From JAYPUG01 sp038117265 (GTDB lineage Bacteria > Pseudomonadota > Alphaproteobacteria > UBA6615), in contig JAYOFO010000032.1 in NCBI GenBank assembly GCA_038117265.1, forward strand, positions 1 to 29,234: a stretch of DNA of 29,234 bases. Direction: 5' to 3'. Below, piece by piece: positions 7,092-14,641 of this stretch (the stretch's first letter is position 1; the number at the start of each line of letters is the position of its first letter). The notes below the pieces were generated by a model, which ran no database searches, was not told where the DNA came from, and worked only from the letters and a program-made list of their open reading frames with translations. Made by a program: the position numbers and the translations under genes.

Positions 7092-7991
7092 CTATTCGGC
7101 CGCCTCAGCCTTCGCCCGGCCGTTCACCAGGGCGTCATAGTCTTCCATCAGCGAACGCGTGATCTCGCCCACCTGGAAGGTGTGGTCGTCGGCGATCTGC
7201 GCGATCGGCGTCACCTCCGCCGCGGTGCCGGTGACGAACATCTCGCTGGCGTCGTTGAGCTCCTCGGGCATGATCGCGCGCTCGATCACCTCGTAGCCGC
7301 GCGCGCGGGCCAGGTTGATCACAGTCTGGCGCGTGATGCCGTTGAGGAAGCAATCGGCCTTGGGCGTGTGGATCTTGCCGTCGATCACCAGGAACATGTT
7401 CGCGCCCGTGGTCTCGGCGAGCTGGCCGCGCCAGTCGAGCATCAGGGCATCGGAATAGCCCTTCCTCTCGGCCGCGTGCTTCGACAGGGTGCAGATCATG
7501 TACAGGCCCGCCGCTTTCGCATGCACCGGCTGCGTCGCGGGATCGGGCCGGCGATAGATCGCCCAGTCGATCTTGATCCCCTTCATGCGCGCTTCCGGCG
7601 TGAAGTAGGACGGCCACTGCCAGGCCGCGATGCCGACATGGATCTTGCAGTTCTGCGCCGACACGCCCATCTGCTCCGGACCGCGCCACGCGGCGGGGCG
7701 GATATAGGCGTCGCTGTAGCCCGAACGCTCCAGCGCCTCGCGGCAGATGTCGTCGAGCTCGGCCACCGAATACGGCACCTCGAAGCCGAGGATCTCGGCC
7801 GATTTGTGCAGACGCTGGTTGTGCGCCGTCAGCTCGAAGATTTCGCCATTGTAGGCGCGCATCCCCTCGAAAACGCAGGAGGCATAGTGCAGCGCGTGGC
7901 TGAGGTAGTGGATCTTGGCGTCGCGCCACTGGACGAACTGGCCATCGAACCAGATCACGCCGTCGCGGTCGTCATACGGAACTTCATGCAT
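7092..7991 (-). CDS. ilvE: Branched-chain amino acid aminotransferase
   Basis: IlvE is a fold-type IV PLP enzyme that exchanges amino groups between glutamate and the 2-keto acids of Leu, Ile and Val, the last step of their synthesis. The 299-residue protein has the family start IWFDGQFVQWRDAKIHYLSHALHY, the substrate loop FEGMRAY, the likely Schiff-base Lys K159 in VHAKAAGLY, and the LAETTGANMF and GITRQTVI phosphate-binding segments. A GAGGGA ribosome site precedes the ATG. It diverges from the MarR-type gene across a 102-base gap. It runs into a shared terminator facing the selenoprotein gene. Confidence 0.96.
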   Translation of the reverse strand: MHEVPYDDRDGVIWFDGQFVQWRDAKIHYLSHALHYASCVFEGMRAYNGEIFELTAHNQRLHKSAEILGFEVPYSVAELDDICREALERSGYSDAYIRPAAWRGPEQMGVSAQNCKIHVGIAAWQWPSYFTPEARMKGIKIDWAIYRRPDPATQPVHAKAAGLYMICTLSKHAAERKGYSDALMLDWRGQLAETTGANMFLVIDGKIHTPKADCFLNGITRQTVINLARARGYEVIERAIMPEELNDASEMFVTGTAAEVTPIAQIADDHTFQVGEITRSLMEDYDALVNGRAKAEAAE

Positions 7992-8057
7992 CGCTCGGTC
8001 CCTCGAAACAATCTATCGCCGGAGTTGTAGCCGACGACAAAAAATTCTGACACATGC

Positions 8058-8107
8058 TTGCGTCACGTAACATTGCGATCTAATTAAGTCAACATGGTTG
8101 ACCTTAA
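8058..8107 (+). promoter_or_regulatory. Promoter and overlapping inverted repeat at the MarR-type start codon
   Basis: TTGCGT (8058-8063) and TAATTA (8081-8086) are separated by exactly 17 bases, a reasonable housekeeping promoter. It would start transcription at about the ATG (8094), and no Shine-Dalgarno is present, suggesting leaderless translation. An inverted repeat, TTAAGTCAAC (8084-8093) against GTTGACCTTAA (8097-8107), is centred on the ATG with one extra base in the right arm. It overlaps the -10 and start site, the natural place for a self-repressing MarR operator. On the opposite strand TTGACT (8092-8087) could be a -35 for ilvE. Confidence 0.6.
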
Positions 8108-8600
8108 ATCCAGCATCAACCCGCTCTTCCTCCGCGAGGAGGACCTGCGCCAGGGCATCGAGCTGTTGTTCTATGCCTATCGCGACTTCACCGGAGAGCC
8201 CGACGCGATCCTGTCCAGGCACGGGCTCGGCCGCGCCCATCACCGGGTCATCTATTTCGTGGGGCGCAATCCCGGCATCTCGGTGACCGAGCTGCTGGAA
8301 ATCCTGCGCATCACCAAGCAGAGCCTGTCGCGCGTGCTCGGCACCTTGCTCGAGGACGGCTTCATCGACCAGCGCGCCGACCCGGGCGACCGCCGCCGCA
8401 AGCAGCTCACGCTGTCCGACAAGGGCAAGGCGCTCGAGCGCGAGCTGACGACCGTGCAGATGGACCGGTTCGCACGCGCCTACCGCGAGGCCGGCGCGGA
8501 GGCCGTGGAAGGCTTCCGTAGGGTGCTCACGGGGATCATCAACCCCGACGAGCGGGCCCAGGTCCGGCCGGCTGCAGTCCGTGGGCCGTCCCGGCGCTGA
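8094..8600 (+). CDS. MarR-family transcriptional regulator, PetP-like
   Basis: This is a 168-residue winged-helix DNA-binding protein. The recognition region reads GISVTELLEILRITKQSLSRVLGTLLEDGFI, followed by the wing with ADPGDRRRKQLTLSDKGKALE, both diagnostic of MarR proteins. It is followed by an OmpR-type response regulator, the arrangement of petP-petR in Rhodobacter capsulatus, whose products are needed for cytochrome bc1 expression. The petABC operon is also in this window. The PetP assignment is inference from context and general resemblance; MarR membership is firm. The basic tail RPAAVRGPSRR is probably disordered. Confidence 0.88.
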   Translation: MVDLKSSINPLFLREEDLRQGIELLFYAYRDFTGEPDAILSRHGLGRAHHRVIYFVGRNPGISVTELLEILRITKQSLSRVLGTLLEDGFIDQRADPGDRRRKQLTLSDKGKALERELTTVQMDRFARAYREAGAEAVEGFRRVLTGIINPDERAQVRPAAVRGPSRR

Positions 8601-8650
8601 CGCCCCGGGGCAGCGTGTACGGAACCTGCCGTCCGCGCACCGAACAGCGC

Positions 8651-8656
8651 TATAAT
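8651..8656 (+). promoter_or_regulatory. Perfect -10 hexamer before the response regulator
   Basis: TATAAT lies 9 bases before the ATG at 8666. No good -35 is at 16-18 bases (best CTGCCG, 19 away). No Shine-Dalgarno is visible, so a transcript from here would be nearly leaderless. It would allow the regulator and kinase to be expressed apart from the MarR gene. Confidence 0.4.
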
Positions 8657-8665
8657 CCGCCCGCC

Positions 8666-9346
8666 ATGCTCGACACCCCGCACATCCTCGTGGTCGACGA
8701 CGATCGCCGCCTGCGAGAGTTGCTGCAGCGCTTCCTCACCGACAGCGGGTTCCGGGTCACGACCGCAGAGAATGCGGCCGAGGCGCGCGAGCGGCTGGGC
8801 GGCTTCCAGTTCGACCTGATGGTCCTCGACCTGATGATGCCGGGCGAGAACGGGCTCGAACTGACCGGCAGCCTGCGCGAGACGAACCCCGTGCCGATTC
8901 TCATGCTGACCGCGATGGCCGAACCCGAGAGCCGGATCGGCGGCCTCGAGATCGGCGCCGACGACTACCTGACCAAGCCGTTCGAGCCGCGCGAACTCGT
9001 GGCGCGCATCCGTTCCATCCTGCGGCGCGTTGGCGAAGAGGCGCGCGGCATCGCCGAACACCGGTTCGGTCCGCACATGTACGATTCGCGGCGCCAGCTG
9101 CTCATCGGTCCCGACGGCATCGTGCCGTTGACCGGAGCCGAGGCACGCCTGCTCGACGTGCTGGCCGGCGCGGCCGGCCAGCCCGTCAGCCGCGAGACGC
9201 TGCAGCAGCGCAGCGGGATCGGCGGCAGCACCCGCGCCATCGACGTCCAGGTGACGCGGCTGCGCCGCAAGATCGAACCCGATCCACGAATGCCGCGCTA
9301 CCTGCAGACGATCCGCGGCCAGGGCTACGTCCTATGGCCCGACTGA
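8666..9346 (+). CDS. OmpR-family two-component response regulator, PetR-like
   Basis: The 226-residue protein has a receiver domain (residues about 6-118) with acidic pocket DDD at 11-13, phospho-acceptor D55 in LMVLDLMMPG, and K104 in DDYLTKPFEP. A C-terminal winged-helix DNA-binding domain follows, with RAIDVQVTRLRRKIEPDP and the terminal YLQTIRGQGYVL. The ATG at 8666 was chosen over GTG at 8615 because MLDTPHILVVDDD is the standard start. It overlaps the kinase gene by 13 bases, so they form a partner pair. Similarity in order to Rhodobacter petR suggests a respiratory regulator; this is inference. Confidence 0.94.
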   Translation: MLDTPHILVVDDDRRLRELLQRFLTDSGFRVTTAENAAEARERLGGFQFDLMVLDLMMPGENGLELTGSLRETNPVPILMLTAMAEPESRIGGLEIGADDYLTKPFEPRELVARIRSILRRVGEEARGIAEHRFGPHMYDSRRQLLIGPDGIVPLTGAEARLLDVLAGAAGQPVSRETLQQRSGIGGSTRAIDVQVTRLRRKIEPDPRMPRYLQTIRGQGYVLWPD

Positions 9347-10683
9347 ACGACATCACGCGCATCCCGCGGACCCTGCGTGTCCTGGTCAAGCGCATGTTGC
9401 CGCGCGGCCTGCTGGCCCGCTCGCTGCTGATCATCATCATGCCGCTGGTGCTGCTGCAGGTGGTCAGCGGAATTATCTTCTACGATCGGCACTGGTCGAA
9501 TGTGAGCCGGCATCGGGCAAACGCGCTGGCCGGCGACATCGCGATGATCCTGGAGCTGATCGACGACGGTGCGGTCGCCGACAAGACGGCGACCTTCTCG
9601 CTGGCGCGGCGCACGCTGGGCCTGGTGATGGACTATGAGGCCGGCGCGATCCTGCCGAATGTCGGCTACGCGCCGTCGGGGAACCTCGAGACCACGCTTG
9701 CCCGTTCGATCGGCTCGATCGTGCGGCGTCCCTTCGCCATCGACACGCAAAGCACGCGCGATCGCGTCCTGATCGACCTGCAACTGCCCGGCGGCGTCAT
9801 CCGGATCGCGGCCGACGAGGAACGCCTGATCAGCTCGACCACCAAGATCTTCATCCTGTGGATGATCGGCACCTCGCTGATCCTGTTCGCGGTCGCGACA
9901 CTGTTCATGCGCAACCAGGTGAGCCCGATCCGCAGGCTGGCGACCGCGGCGGAGAATTTCGGCAAGGGCCGCGACACGCCAAACTTCAAGCCTTCGGGCG
10001 CCACCGAGGTGCGCCAGGCCGCGAGCGCCTTCATGGCGATGCGCTACCGTCTGGAGCGGCAGATCCAGCAGCGCACCGAGATGCTGGCCGGGGTAAGCCA
10101 CGATCTGCGTACGCCGCTGACCCGCATGAAGCTGCAGCTGGCGATGATCGGCCGCAACCCCGAGATCGACGAGCTGAACTCCGATGTCGCGGCCATGGAG
10201 AGCATGATCGAGGGATACCTCAACTTCGCGCGCGGCGAAGGCACCGAGGGGCGCGTCGCGACCGACGCGGCCGATCTGGTCGAGGACATCGCCCACGATG
10301 CCCGCCGCAACGGCGTCGACATCACGCTCGACATCGCCGAACGCGTCTCGCTGCCGCTCGCCCGCAACGCGGTGCGCCGCTGTCTCACCAACCTGGTCGA
10401 CAATGCCGCGCGCCACGGCACCCGCGTCTGGGTCAGTGTCGCGCGGAACGGCAGCGTGCTGGAGATACGCGTCGACGACGACGGCCCCGGCATCGCCGAA
10501 GACCTGCGCGAGGAAGTGTTCCGGCCGTTCTTCCGGATCGACGAATCCCGCAACATGGAGACGGGGGGCACCGGCCTCGGCCTGTCCATCGCGCAGGACA
10601 TCGTGCACAACCATGGCGGCGAAATCCGGCTCGAAGACGCGCCGACGGGCGGCCTGCGCGCCCTGATCCGGATACCGATCTAG
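9334..10683 (+). CDS. EnvZ-like sensor histidine kinase
   Basis: This 449-residue inner-membrane kinase should phosphorylate the regulator encoded immediately upstream. Two membrane segments (about 28-50 and 171-192) bracket a periplasmic sensing domain of about 120 residues. A HAMP linker begins at NQVSPIRRLA. The H box is VSHDLRTPLTRM with H256, the N box LTNLVDNAARHG with N357, and the ATP lid regions are DDDGPGI and GGTGLGLSIAQDIV. The short coding overlap with the regulator supports coupling. The sensed signal cannot be read from the sequence. It converges with csaA, only 4 bases separating the stops. Confidence 0.95.
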   Translation: MARLNDITRIPRTLRVLVKRMLPRGLLARSLLIIIMPLVLLQVVSGIIFYDRHWSNVSRHRANALAGDIAMILELIDDGAVADKTATFSLARRTLGLVMDYEAGAILPNVGYAPSGNLETTLARSIGSIVRRPFAIDTQSTRDRVLIDLQLPGGVIRIAADEERLISSTTKIFILWMIGTSLILFAVATLFMRNQVSPIRRLATAAENFGKGRDTPNFKPSGATEVRQAASAFMAMRYRLERQIQQRTEMLAGVSHDLRTPLTRMKLQLAMIGRNPEIDELNSDVAAMESMIEGYLNFARGEGTEGRVATDAADLVEDIAHDARRNGVDITLDIAERVSLPLARNAVRRCLTNLVDNAARHGTRVWVSVARNGSVLEIRVDDDGPGIAEDLREEVFRPFFRIDESRNMETGGTGLGLSIAQDIVHNHGGEIRLEDAPTGGLRALIRIPI

Positions 10684-10687
10684 CGGC

Positions 10688-11023
10688 TCAGAACAGCTTC
10701 CCGCCGTTGGGCACGTCGTGGTCGACGTTGAGCAGGACCACCGCGCCGTCGGCATCGGGGAAACCCAGCACCAGAATCTCGGACATGTACTTGCCGATCT
10801 GCTTGGGCGGGAAGTTCACGACCGCCGCGACCTGCCGGCCGACGAGCGCCTCGGGCGTGTAGTGGACCGTCAGCTGCGCCGAAGTCTTCTTCACCCCGAT
10901 CCCGGCGCCGAAATCGACCCACAGCTTGATTGCCGGCCGCTGTGCCTCGGGGAACGGCTGGGCGTCGACGACCGTCCCGACGCGCACGTCCACCTTCTGG
11001 AAATCGTCGAACGAGATGGTCAT
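10688..11023 (-). CDS. csaA: CsaA-like tRNA-binding domain protein
   Basis: The 111-residue protein is a single OB-fold tRNA-binding domain of the CsaA type, related to the C-terminal domain of methionyl-tRNA synthetase. CsaA is described as a secretion-related chaperone; RNA binding is the better supported family trait. Visible motifs are VDVRVGTVVDAQPFPEAQRP, GVKKTSAQLTVHY, VAAVVNFPPKQIGKYMSEIL and the terminal VPNGGKLF. The start ATG (11023-11021) overlaps the stop of the upstream TetR/COQ9-like gene as ATGA, so the two are coupled. Confidence 0.92.
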   Translation of the reverse strand: MTISFDDFQKVDVRVGTVVDAQPFPEAQRPAIKLWVDFGAGIGVKKTSAQLTVHYTPEALVGRQVAAVVNFPPKQIGKYMSEILVLGFPDADGAVVLLNVDHDVPNGGKLF

Positions 11024-11637
11024 GCCGTGGACTCTTCGGATCGCGTGGCGCCGAATTTGAAGGGACCGGCGCCTTCGAGCGGCCAAACGAAGCGTTGCAG
11101 GTTGCGGTCGAGCGCCGCCATGGTCGCGGCGAGGTCGGGCGTCTCGTCGCGCCGCCAGGTGCGCTGGGTCGCGAGCCACGCGGCCGCCAGCGCCTTGGAA
11201 TACAGAATCCCGCGCAGACCGTCCGACGGAAATCCCGCCGCCCGCGCGAGATAGCCGAAGGAGCGCTGGCTCTGGGGCAGGATTCGCATGAGCGTCTCGG
11301 GATCGCGGGAAAGCCCTTCGATCAGACGCTCGGCCGCAGGGCGATGACGCGAGAGTCCCTCGAACCGGCGCAGCATCACGTCCAGCAGCAGGTCGCGGCG
11401 GCCTTCCGCATCTTCGGGCGGCACGCCGGCATCGGCGCACGCCGCCACGTCGAGCCGGCGCGCAAACGCATCGACCAGCGCGGCACGGTCGGGACAAAGC
11501 GCATAGGCCGCGTCGGGTGCGATCCCGGCATCGGCCGCCACATCGGCGACCGTGACCGCGCGCCAGCCTTGCGCGGCGAGCCGTGCGAGCATGGCGTCGA
11601 TCAGCCGGTCGAGCGGATTTTCCGGTGTCACGGGCAT
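11020..11637 (-). CDS. TetR/COQ9-like helical protein
   Basis: The 205-residue product begins with a TetR-like helix-turn-helix (LAAQGWRAVTVADVAADAGIAPDAAYALCPDRAALVDAF, roughly residues 20-58). Its all-helical C-terminal part contains TWRRDETPDLAATMAALDR, which resembles the closing helix of COQ9. COQ9 proteins share the TetR fold and bind lipids in ubiquinone synthesis, so this could be a regulator or a COQ9-like lipid-binding factor. The ubiK gene lies three genes upstream on the same strand, which favours a ubiquinone role slightly. Coupled to csaA by ATGA. Family is likely, function is undecided. Confidence 0.6.
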   Translation of the reverse strand: MPVTPENPLDRLIDAMLARLAAQGWRAVTVADVAADAGIAPDAAYALCPDRAALVDAFARRLDVAACADAGVPPEDAEGRRDLLLDVMLRRFEGLSRHRPAAERLIEGLSRDPETLMRILPQSQRSFGYLARAAGFPSDGLRGILYSKALAAAWLATQRTWRRDETPDLAATMAALDRNLQRFVWPLEGAGPFKFGATRSEESTA

Positions 11638-11679
11638 GGAACGAAAACTAGGCCAGCCGGCGCGGCCTGTTAAGGGGCG

Positions 11680-12486
11680 TCAGCCCGCGAGTTCGCGCGA
11701 ACGCTCCGTCGCCCTCACGATCGCGCGCGTGATCAGCCGGGTCAGCCCGTCCTCGGCCATCAGCACCTCCAGCGCCGCCGCCGTGGTCCCGCCCGGGCTG
11801 GTGACGTTCGTGCGCAGGGTCGCGGCGGAGTCCGCGCTGCGGGCGAGGAGCTCGCCGCTGCCGGTCACCGTCTCGCGCGCCAGCAGCATCGCGAGGTCGG
11901 CCGGCAGGCCCGCGGCCACGCCCGCCTCGGCCATCGCCTCGACGAGGTGGAAGACATAGGCCGGACCGCTTCCCGAGACCCCCGTCACGGCATCCATCAG
12001 CCCCTCGTCGGCGACCCAGGCCGCCTTGCCGACCGCGCTCAGCAGGGCCTCGCAGGTCCCGCGCTGGCCGTCGCTCACGGCCGCGTTGGCGCACAGCACG
12101 GTGACCCCGCGTCCGACCGCCGCCGGCGTGTTGGGCATCGCGCGGACCACCCGCGCCGCATCGCCGAGGAGGGCCTCGAACGAGGCGATCGTGCGGCCCG
12201 CCGCGATCGACAGGAACACCGTCCCGGCGCCCGCATACGCGGCATAGGGCGGCACCACCGCGTCCATCACCTGCGGCTTGACCGCGAGCACCACCACCGC
12301 GGGCGCGAAATCGCCGGGAACGTCCGCCGCGCCGGCACCGCCGCGCACGCCGTGCGGCAGCTCCGGCGCCGCCGGATCGACGACGAAGACAGCGGCCGGG
12401 TTCGTGCCCTGGCCGATCCATCCCTGCATCAGCGCGCCGCCCATCTTGCCGCCGCCGACCAGGAGTATGTTTGCGGATTCGCTCAC
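11680..12486 (-). CDS. proC: Pyrroline-5-carboxylate reductase
   Basis: ProC reduces pyrroline-5-carboxylate to proline with NAD(P)H, the last step of proline synthesis. The 268-residue protein opens with the Rossmann motif ILLVGGGKMGGALMQGW, then VVLAVKPQVMDAV, SIAAGRTIASFEALLG and VRAMPNTPAAVG. The dimerisation and active-site region DAVTGVSGSGPAYVFHLVEAM and TSPGGTTAAALEVL follow. The start is GTG (12486-12484), giving VSESANILLV. A longer frame to 12720 exists but is unlike the family and would invade the YbjN gene. The gene begins 22 bases after the YbjN gene, so co-transcription is likely. Confidence 0.96.
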   Translation of the reverse strand: MSESANILLVGGGKMGGALMQGWIGQGTNPAAVFVVDPAAPELPHGVRGGAGAADVPGDFAPAVVVLAVKPQVMDAVVPPYAAYAGAGTVFLSIAAGRTIASFEALLGDAARVVRAMPNTPAAVGRGVTVLCANAAVSDGQRGTCEALLSAVGKAAWVADEGLMDAVTGVSGSGPAYVFHLVEAMAEAGVAAGLPADLAMLLARETVTGSGELLARSADSAATLRTNVTSPGGTTAAALEVLMAEDGLTRLITRAIVRATERSRELAG

Positions 12487-12508
12487 GCGCTCGTCCCTGC
12501 GGGCCGGA

Positions 12509-13009
12509 CTACGCCTCGCCGACGGTGTCGAACATGATCGAGCTGACCGCCGCGTGGACCGACTGGTTGCCCCAGACGACATACTGGAAGGCCGGGTAGA
12601 ACCGGTCCAGCTCGTGCACCGCGATGTCGACCATGTCCTCGACCTGTTCGGCCGAAAGCGACCCGCCGCGCAGCAGCAGCGCGTGCCGGTAGGCGGGAAG
12701 CCCGTCCTCGGTGCCGACATCGAAATGCCCGATCCCGAGGCGTTCGTTCAGCACGGCGAGCAGTTCGTGGACCGAGGCCCGCCGCTCGGGCGGCGTGCGC
12801 ACGTCGAACGCGGCGGTGATCTGCAGGGCGCCGATCTCGTCGATCCAGTTGAACACGGCATGATAGTCGCACCACCGGCCGCCGATTTCCGAGAGCAGCT
12901 CGTCGCGCGCGGTGCGCTCGAGCGCCCAGTCGCGCAAGGCAATCAACTCTTCCACGAGGTCCAGGGGATGCAGGCTCTGATCGGCGAAGGACTGGGAAAG
13001 GCTTCCCAT
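12509..13009 (-). CDS. YbjN-domain protein
   Basis: The 166-residue protein matches the YbjN family, which adopts a type III secretion chaperone-like fold and has no settled enzymatic role. Visible are GGRWCDYHAVFNWIDEIGALQITAAFD, then LNERLGIGHFDVGTEDGLPAYRHALLLRGG and the helical C terminus FYPAFQYVVWGNQSVHAAV. The ATG at 13009-13007 follows a GGGAGA ribosome site. Seventeen further in-frame residues upstream are Arg/Trp-rich and unlikely to be translated. It lies directly upstream of proC, an association I recall in alphaproteobacteria. Confidence 0.85.
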   Translation of the reverse strand: MGSLSQSFADQSLHPLDLVEELIALRDWALERTARDELLSEIGGRWCDYHAVFNWIDEIGALQITAAFDVRTPPERRASVHELLAVLNERLGIGHFDVGTEDGLPAYRHALLLRGGSLSAEQVEDMVDIAVHELDRFYPAFQYVVWGNQSVHAAVSSIMFDTVGEA

Positions 13010-13054
13010 GTGGACGGGTCTCCCGCGAGATGTGCCAAGCCGCCAGCGATCAAA

Positions 13055-13089
13055 CCACAATATATCGTAACCAATACGAAATATTGTGG
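13055..13089. repeat. 35-base AT-rich interrupted palindrome
   Basis: CCACAATAT (13055-13063) pairs with ATATTGTGG (13081-13089), and inside that TCGTA (13065-13069) pairs with TACGA (13075-13079). Only one A-A mismatch lies in each arm, with the loop ACCAA. Its base composition is strikingly unlike the surrounding GC-rich DNA. It sits 45 bases upstream of the YbjN start. It lacks a proper T run (CTTTTC on plus, GGTTTG on minus), so an operator or recombination-type site is at least as likely as a terminator. Confidence 0.65.
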
Positions 13090-13181
13090 CTTTTCAGGAC
13101 CGGCCTACTACCACGGGTACACTGTCACGAACACGCGCTGCGTCGCAACCGGGGCGGCTGTGGACAGACCGGAAATTCGCC

Positions 13182-13197
13182 GCCCGGGACACCGGGC
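13182..13197. terminator. GC hairpin after ubiK (weak terminator candidate)
   Basis: GCCCGG and CCGGGC form a 6-base-pair stem around GACA, 10 bases beyond the ubiK stop on the minus strand. No U tract follows, so it may only slow polymerase or protect RNA ends. Confidence 0.3.
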
Positions 13198-13207
13198 ATG
13201 CCGGGGG

Positions 13208-13513
13208 TCAGGAATCGTCGTGATCGGCCGGTTCGGCGGGCTTTGCCGCCGGCTTGCGCTTGCGCGTCTGGGCGAGCTTCGCCTCCAGCTCGGCGACGCG
13301 TTTCTCCAGCGCCTCCTGCGCTTCGCGGGCGCGGATCGCGACAGCCTCGACGGCCTCGAACTCCTCGCGGCGGACCAGGTCGTGGTCGGCGAGCACGCGA
13401 TCGATGCGCTGGTGGACCAGGGTCTCGATCTCCTCGCGCAGGCCACTCGCCATGCCCGCCGCGCTGTTGGCGAGGCGCGCCAGATCGTCCAACAGTCGGC
13501 TCTTCGTCTGCAC
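13208..13513 (-). CDS. ubiK: UbiK-like ubiquinone biosynthesis accessory factor (BMFP/YqiC family)
   Basis: UbiK is a small coiled-coil, membrane-associated factor that aids the late, aerobic ubiquinone enzymes. The 101-residue product shows the family pattern: a helical N terminus (RLLDDLARLANSAAGMASGLREEIETLVHQRIDRVLADHDLV), the signature VRREEFEAVEAVAIRARE, and a heptad coiled coil EALEKRVAELEAKL, ending in a disordered Lys/Ala/Pro tail. The start is GTG at 13513-13511 with GGAG nine bases upstream. It diverges from hldD. The length and the REEF motif fit the family well. Confidence 0.87.
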   Translation of the reverse strand: MQTKSRLLDDLARLANSAAGMASGLREEIETLVHQRIDRVLADHDLVRREEFEAVEAVAIRAREAQEALEKRVAELEAKLAQTRKRKPAAKPAEPADHDDS

Positions 13514-13579
13514 CGTTCGATACTCCTCGTCAGCCGCTCGACAATACGCGCGGGTGCCGGTCCCGAACAAGGCGCCGCA

Positions 13580-13609
13580 TTGCCGCAGCGCGGATGGCGC
13601 GCCTATAAA
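13580..13609 (+). promoter_or_regulatory. Promoter candidate for the hldD-lgt run
   Basis: TTGCCG (13580-13585) and TATAAA (13604-13609) are separated by 18 bases, a reasonable housekeeping promoter, with the hldD ATG 25 bases further on. A GGGAG run at 13622-13626 serves as ribosome site. Confidence 0.5.
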
Positions 13610-13634
13610 GCCGCTGCTGTCGGGAGTGCGGACC

Positions 13635-14612
13635 ATGCATGTCGTCACGGGCGGAGGGGGCTTCATCGGCTCGAACCTCGTCGCCGGCCTCGTTGCGCGG
13701 GGCGGCACGGTCGCCGTGTGCGATCCCCTGGACGACGCGATCGCGCCGAATCTCTCCCGGCACGGCGACATCGAACGCATTGCGCCCGAGGCCCTGCTGG
13801 ATCATCTCGCCGGGATGTCCAAGCGGCCCGAGGCGATCTTCCACATGGGCGCGATCTCCTCGACCGTCGAACGCGACGTCGATTTGGTGATGCGCACCAA
13901 CTACCTGTTGAGCCTGCGGCTTTGGAACTGGTGCACCGCCCGCGGCGTGCCGTTCATCTACGCCTCCTCCGCCGCAACCTATGGCGACGGCGAACGGGGC
14001 TTCGACGACGACAACGATCCCGCCGCGCTGAACCGGCTGCGCCCGCTGAATCCCTACGGATGGTCGAAGCTGCTGTTCGATCGGGCCGCGGTCGGCATGG
14101 CGGCGGCCGGGCACGCGCCGCCGCAATGGGCGGGCCTGCGCTTCTTCAACGTCTACGGGCCCAACGAGTATCACAAGGGCGGCCAACGCTCGGTCGTGCC
14201 GCAATTCTGGGAACAGATTCGCGAGACCGGCACGGCGCGCCTGTTCAAGTCGCACGACCCCGACTATGCCGACGGCGGCCAGCTGCGCGACTTCGTCTAT
14301 GTCGGCGACACGGTCGCGGTGATGCTGTGGCTGCGCGACAATCCCGGGGTGAGCGGCATCTTCAACCTCGGCACCGGCCAGGCCCGCAGCTTTGACGACC
14401 TGGCGAATGCGGTGTTCGATGCCATGGGCGTGCCCGCGAGCATCGAGTATGTCGACATGCCCGCCAGCGTCCGCAACCAGTACCAGTACTTCACGCAAGC
14501 GCGAATGGACCGGCTGCGCGACGCCGGATACGATGCGCCCTTCACGTCGCTCGAGGATGGCGTGCGCCGCTATGTGCGCGACTTCCTGGCGACCAACGAT
14601 CCCTATGTCTGA
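13635..14612 (+). CDS. hldD: ADP-L-glycero-D-manno-heptose 6-epimerase
   Basis: HldD (RfaD) epimerises ADP-D-glycero-D-manno-heptose to the L form, the precursor of inner-core lipopolysaccharide heptose. The 325-residue extended SDR protein has the NAD(P) motif TGGGGFIGSN near the N terminus, the catalytic SSAATYGDG and Y141GWSK145 pair, and the family stretches RFFNVYGPNEYHKG and DGGQLRDFVYVGD. The ATG at 13635 starts directly at the Rossmann strand. Much longer readings upstream are artefacts of the GC-rich frame. It is separated from lgt by 29 bases. Its presence implies a heptose-containing lipopolysaccharide core. Confidence 0.95.
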   Translation: MHVVTGGGGFIGSNLVAGLVARGGTVAVCDPLDDAIAPNLSRHGDIERIAPEALLDHLAGMSKRPEAIFHMGAISSTVERDVDLVMRTNYLLSLRLWNWCTARGVPFIYASSAATYGDGERGFDDDNDPAALNRLRPLNPYGWSKLLFDRAAVGMAAAGHAPPQWAGLRFFNVYGPNEYHKGGQRSVVPQFWEQIRETGTARLFKSHDPDYADGGQLRDFVYVGDTVAVMLWLRDNPGVSGIFNLGTGQARSFDDLANAVFDAMGVPASIEYVDMPASVRNQYQYFTQARMDRLRDAGYDAPFTSLEDGVRRYVRDFLATNDPYV

Positions 14613-14641
14613 CCCCAACGGCTGAGAATCGCGGACAGCGC

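Noticed and set aside
6782..7162. Plus-strand frame overlapping the end of moaE and the terminator
   Set aside because: It reads through the A tract, the terminator hairpin and into ilvE antisense, and lacks any family motif. The coding signal here belongs to the TGA-containing frame from 6828.
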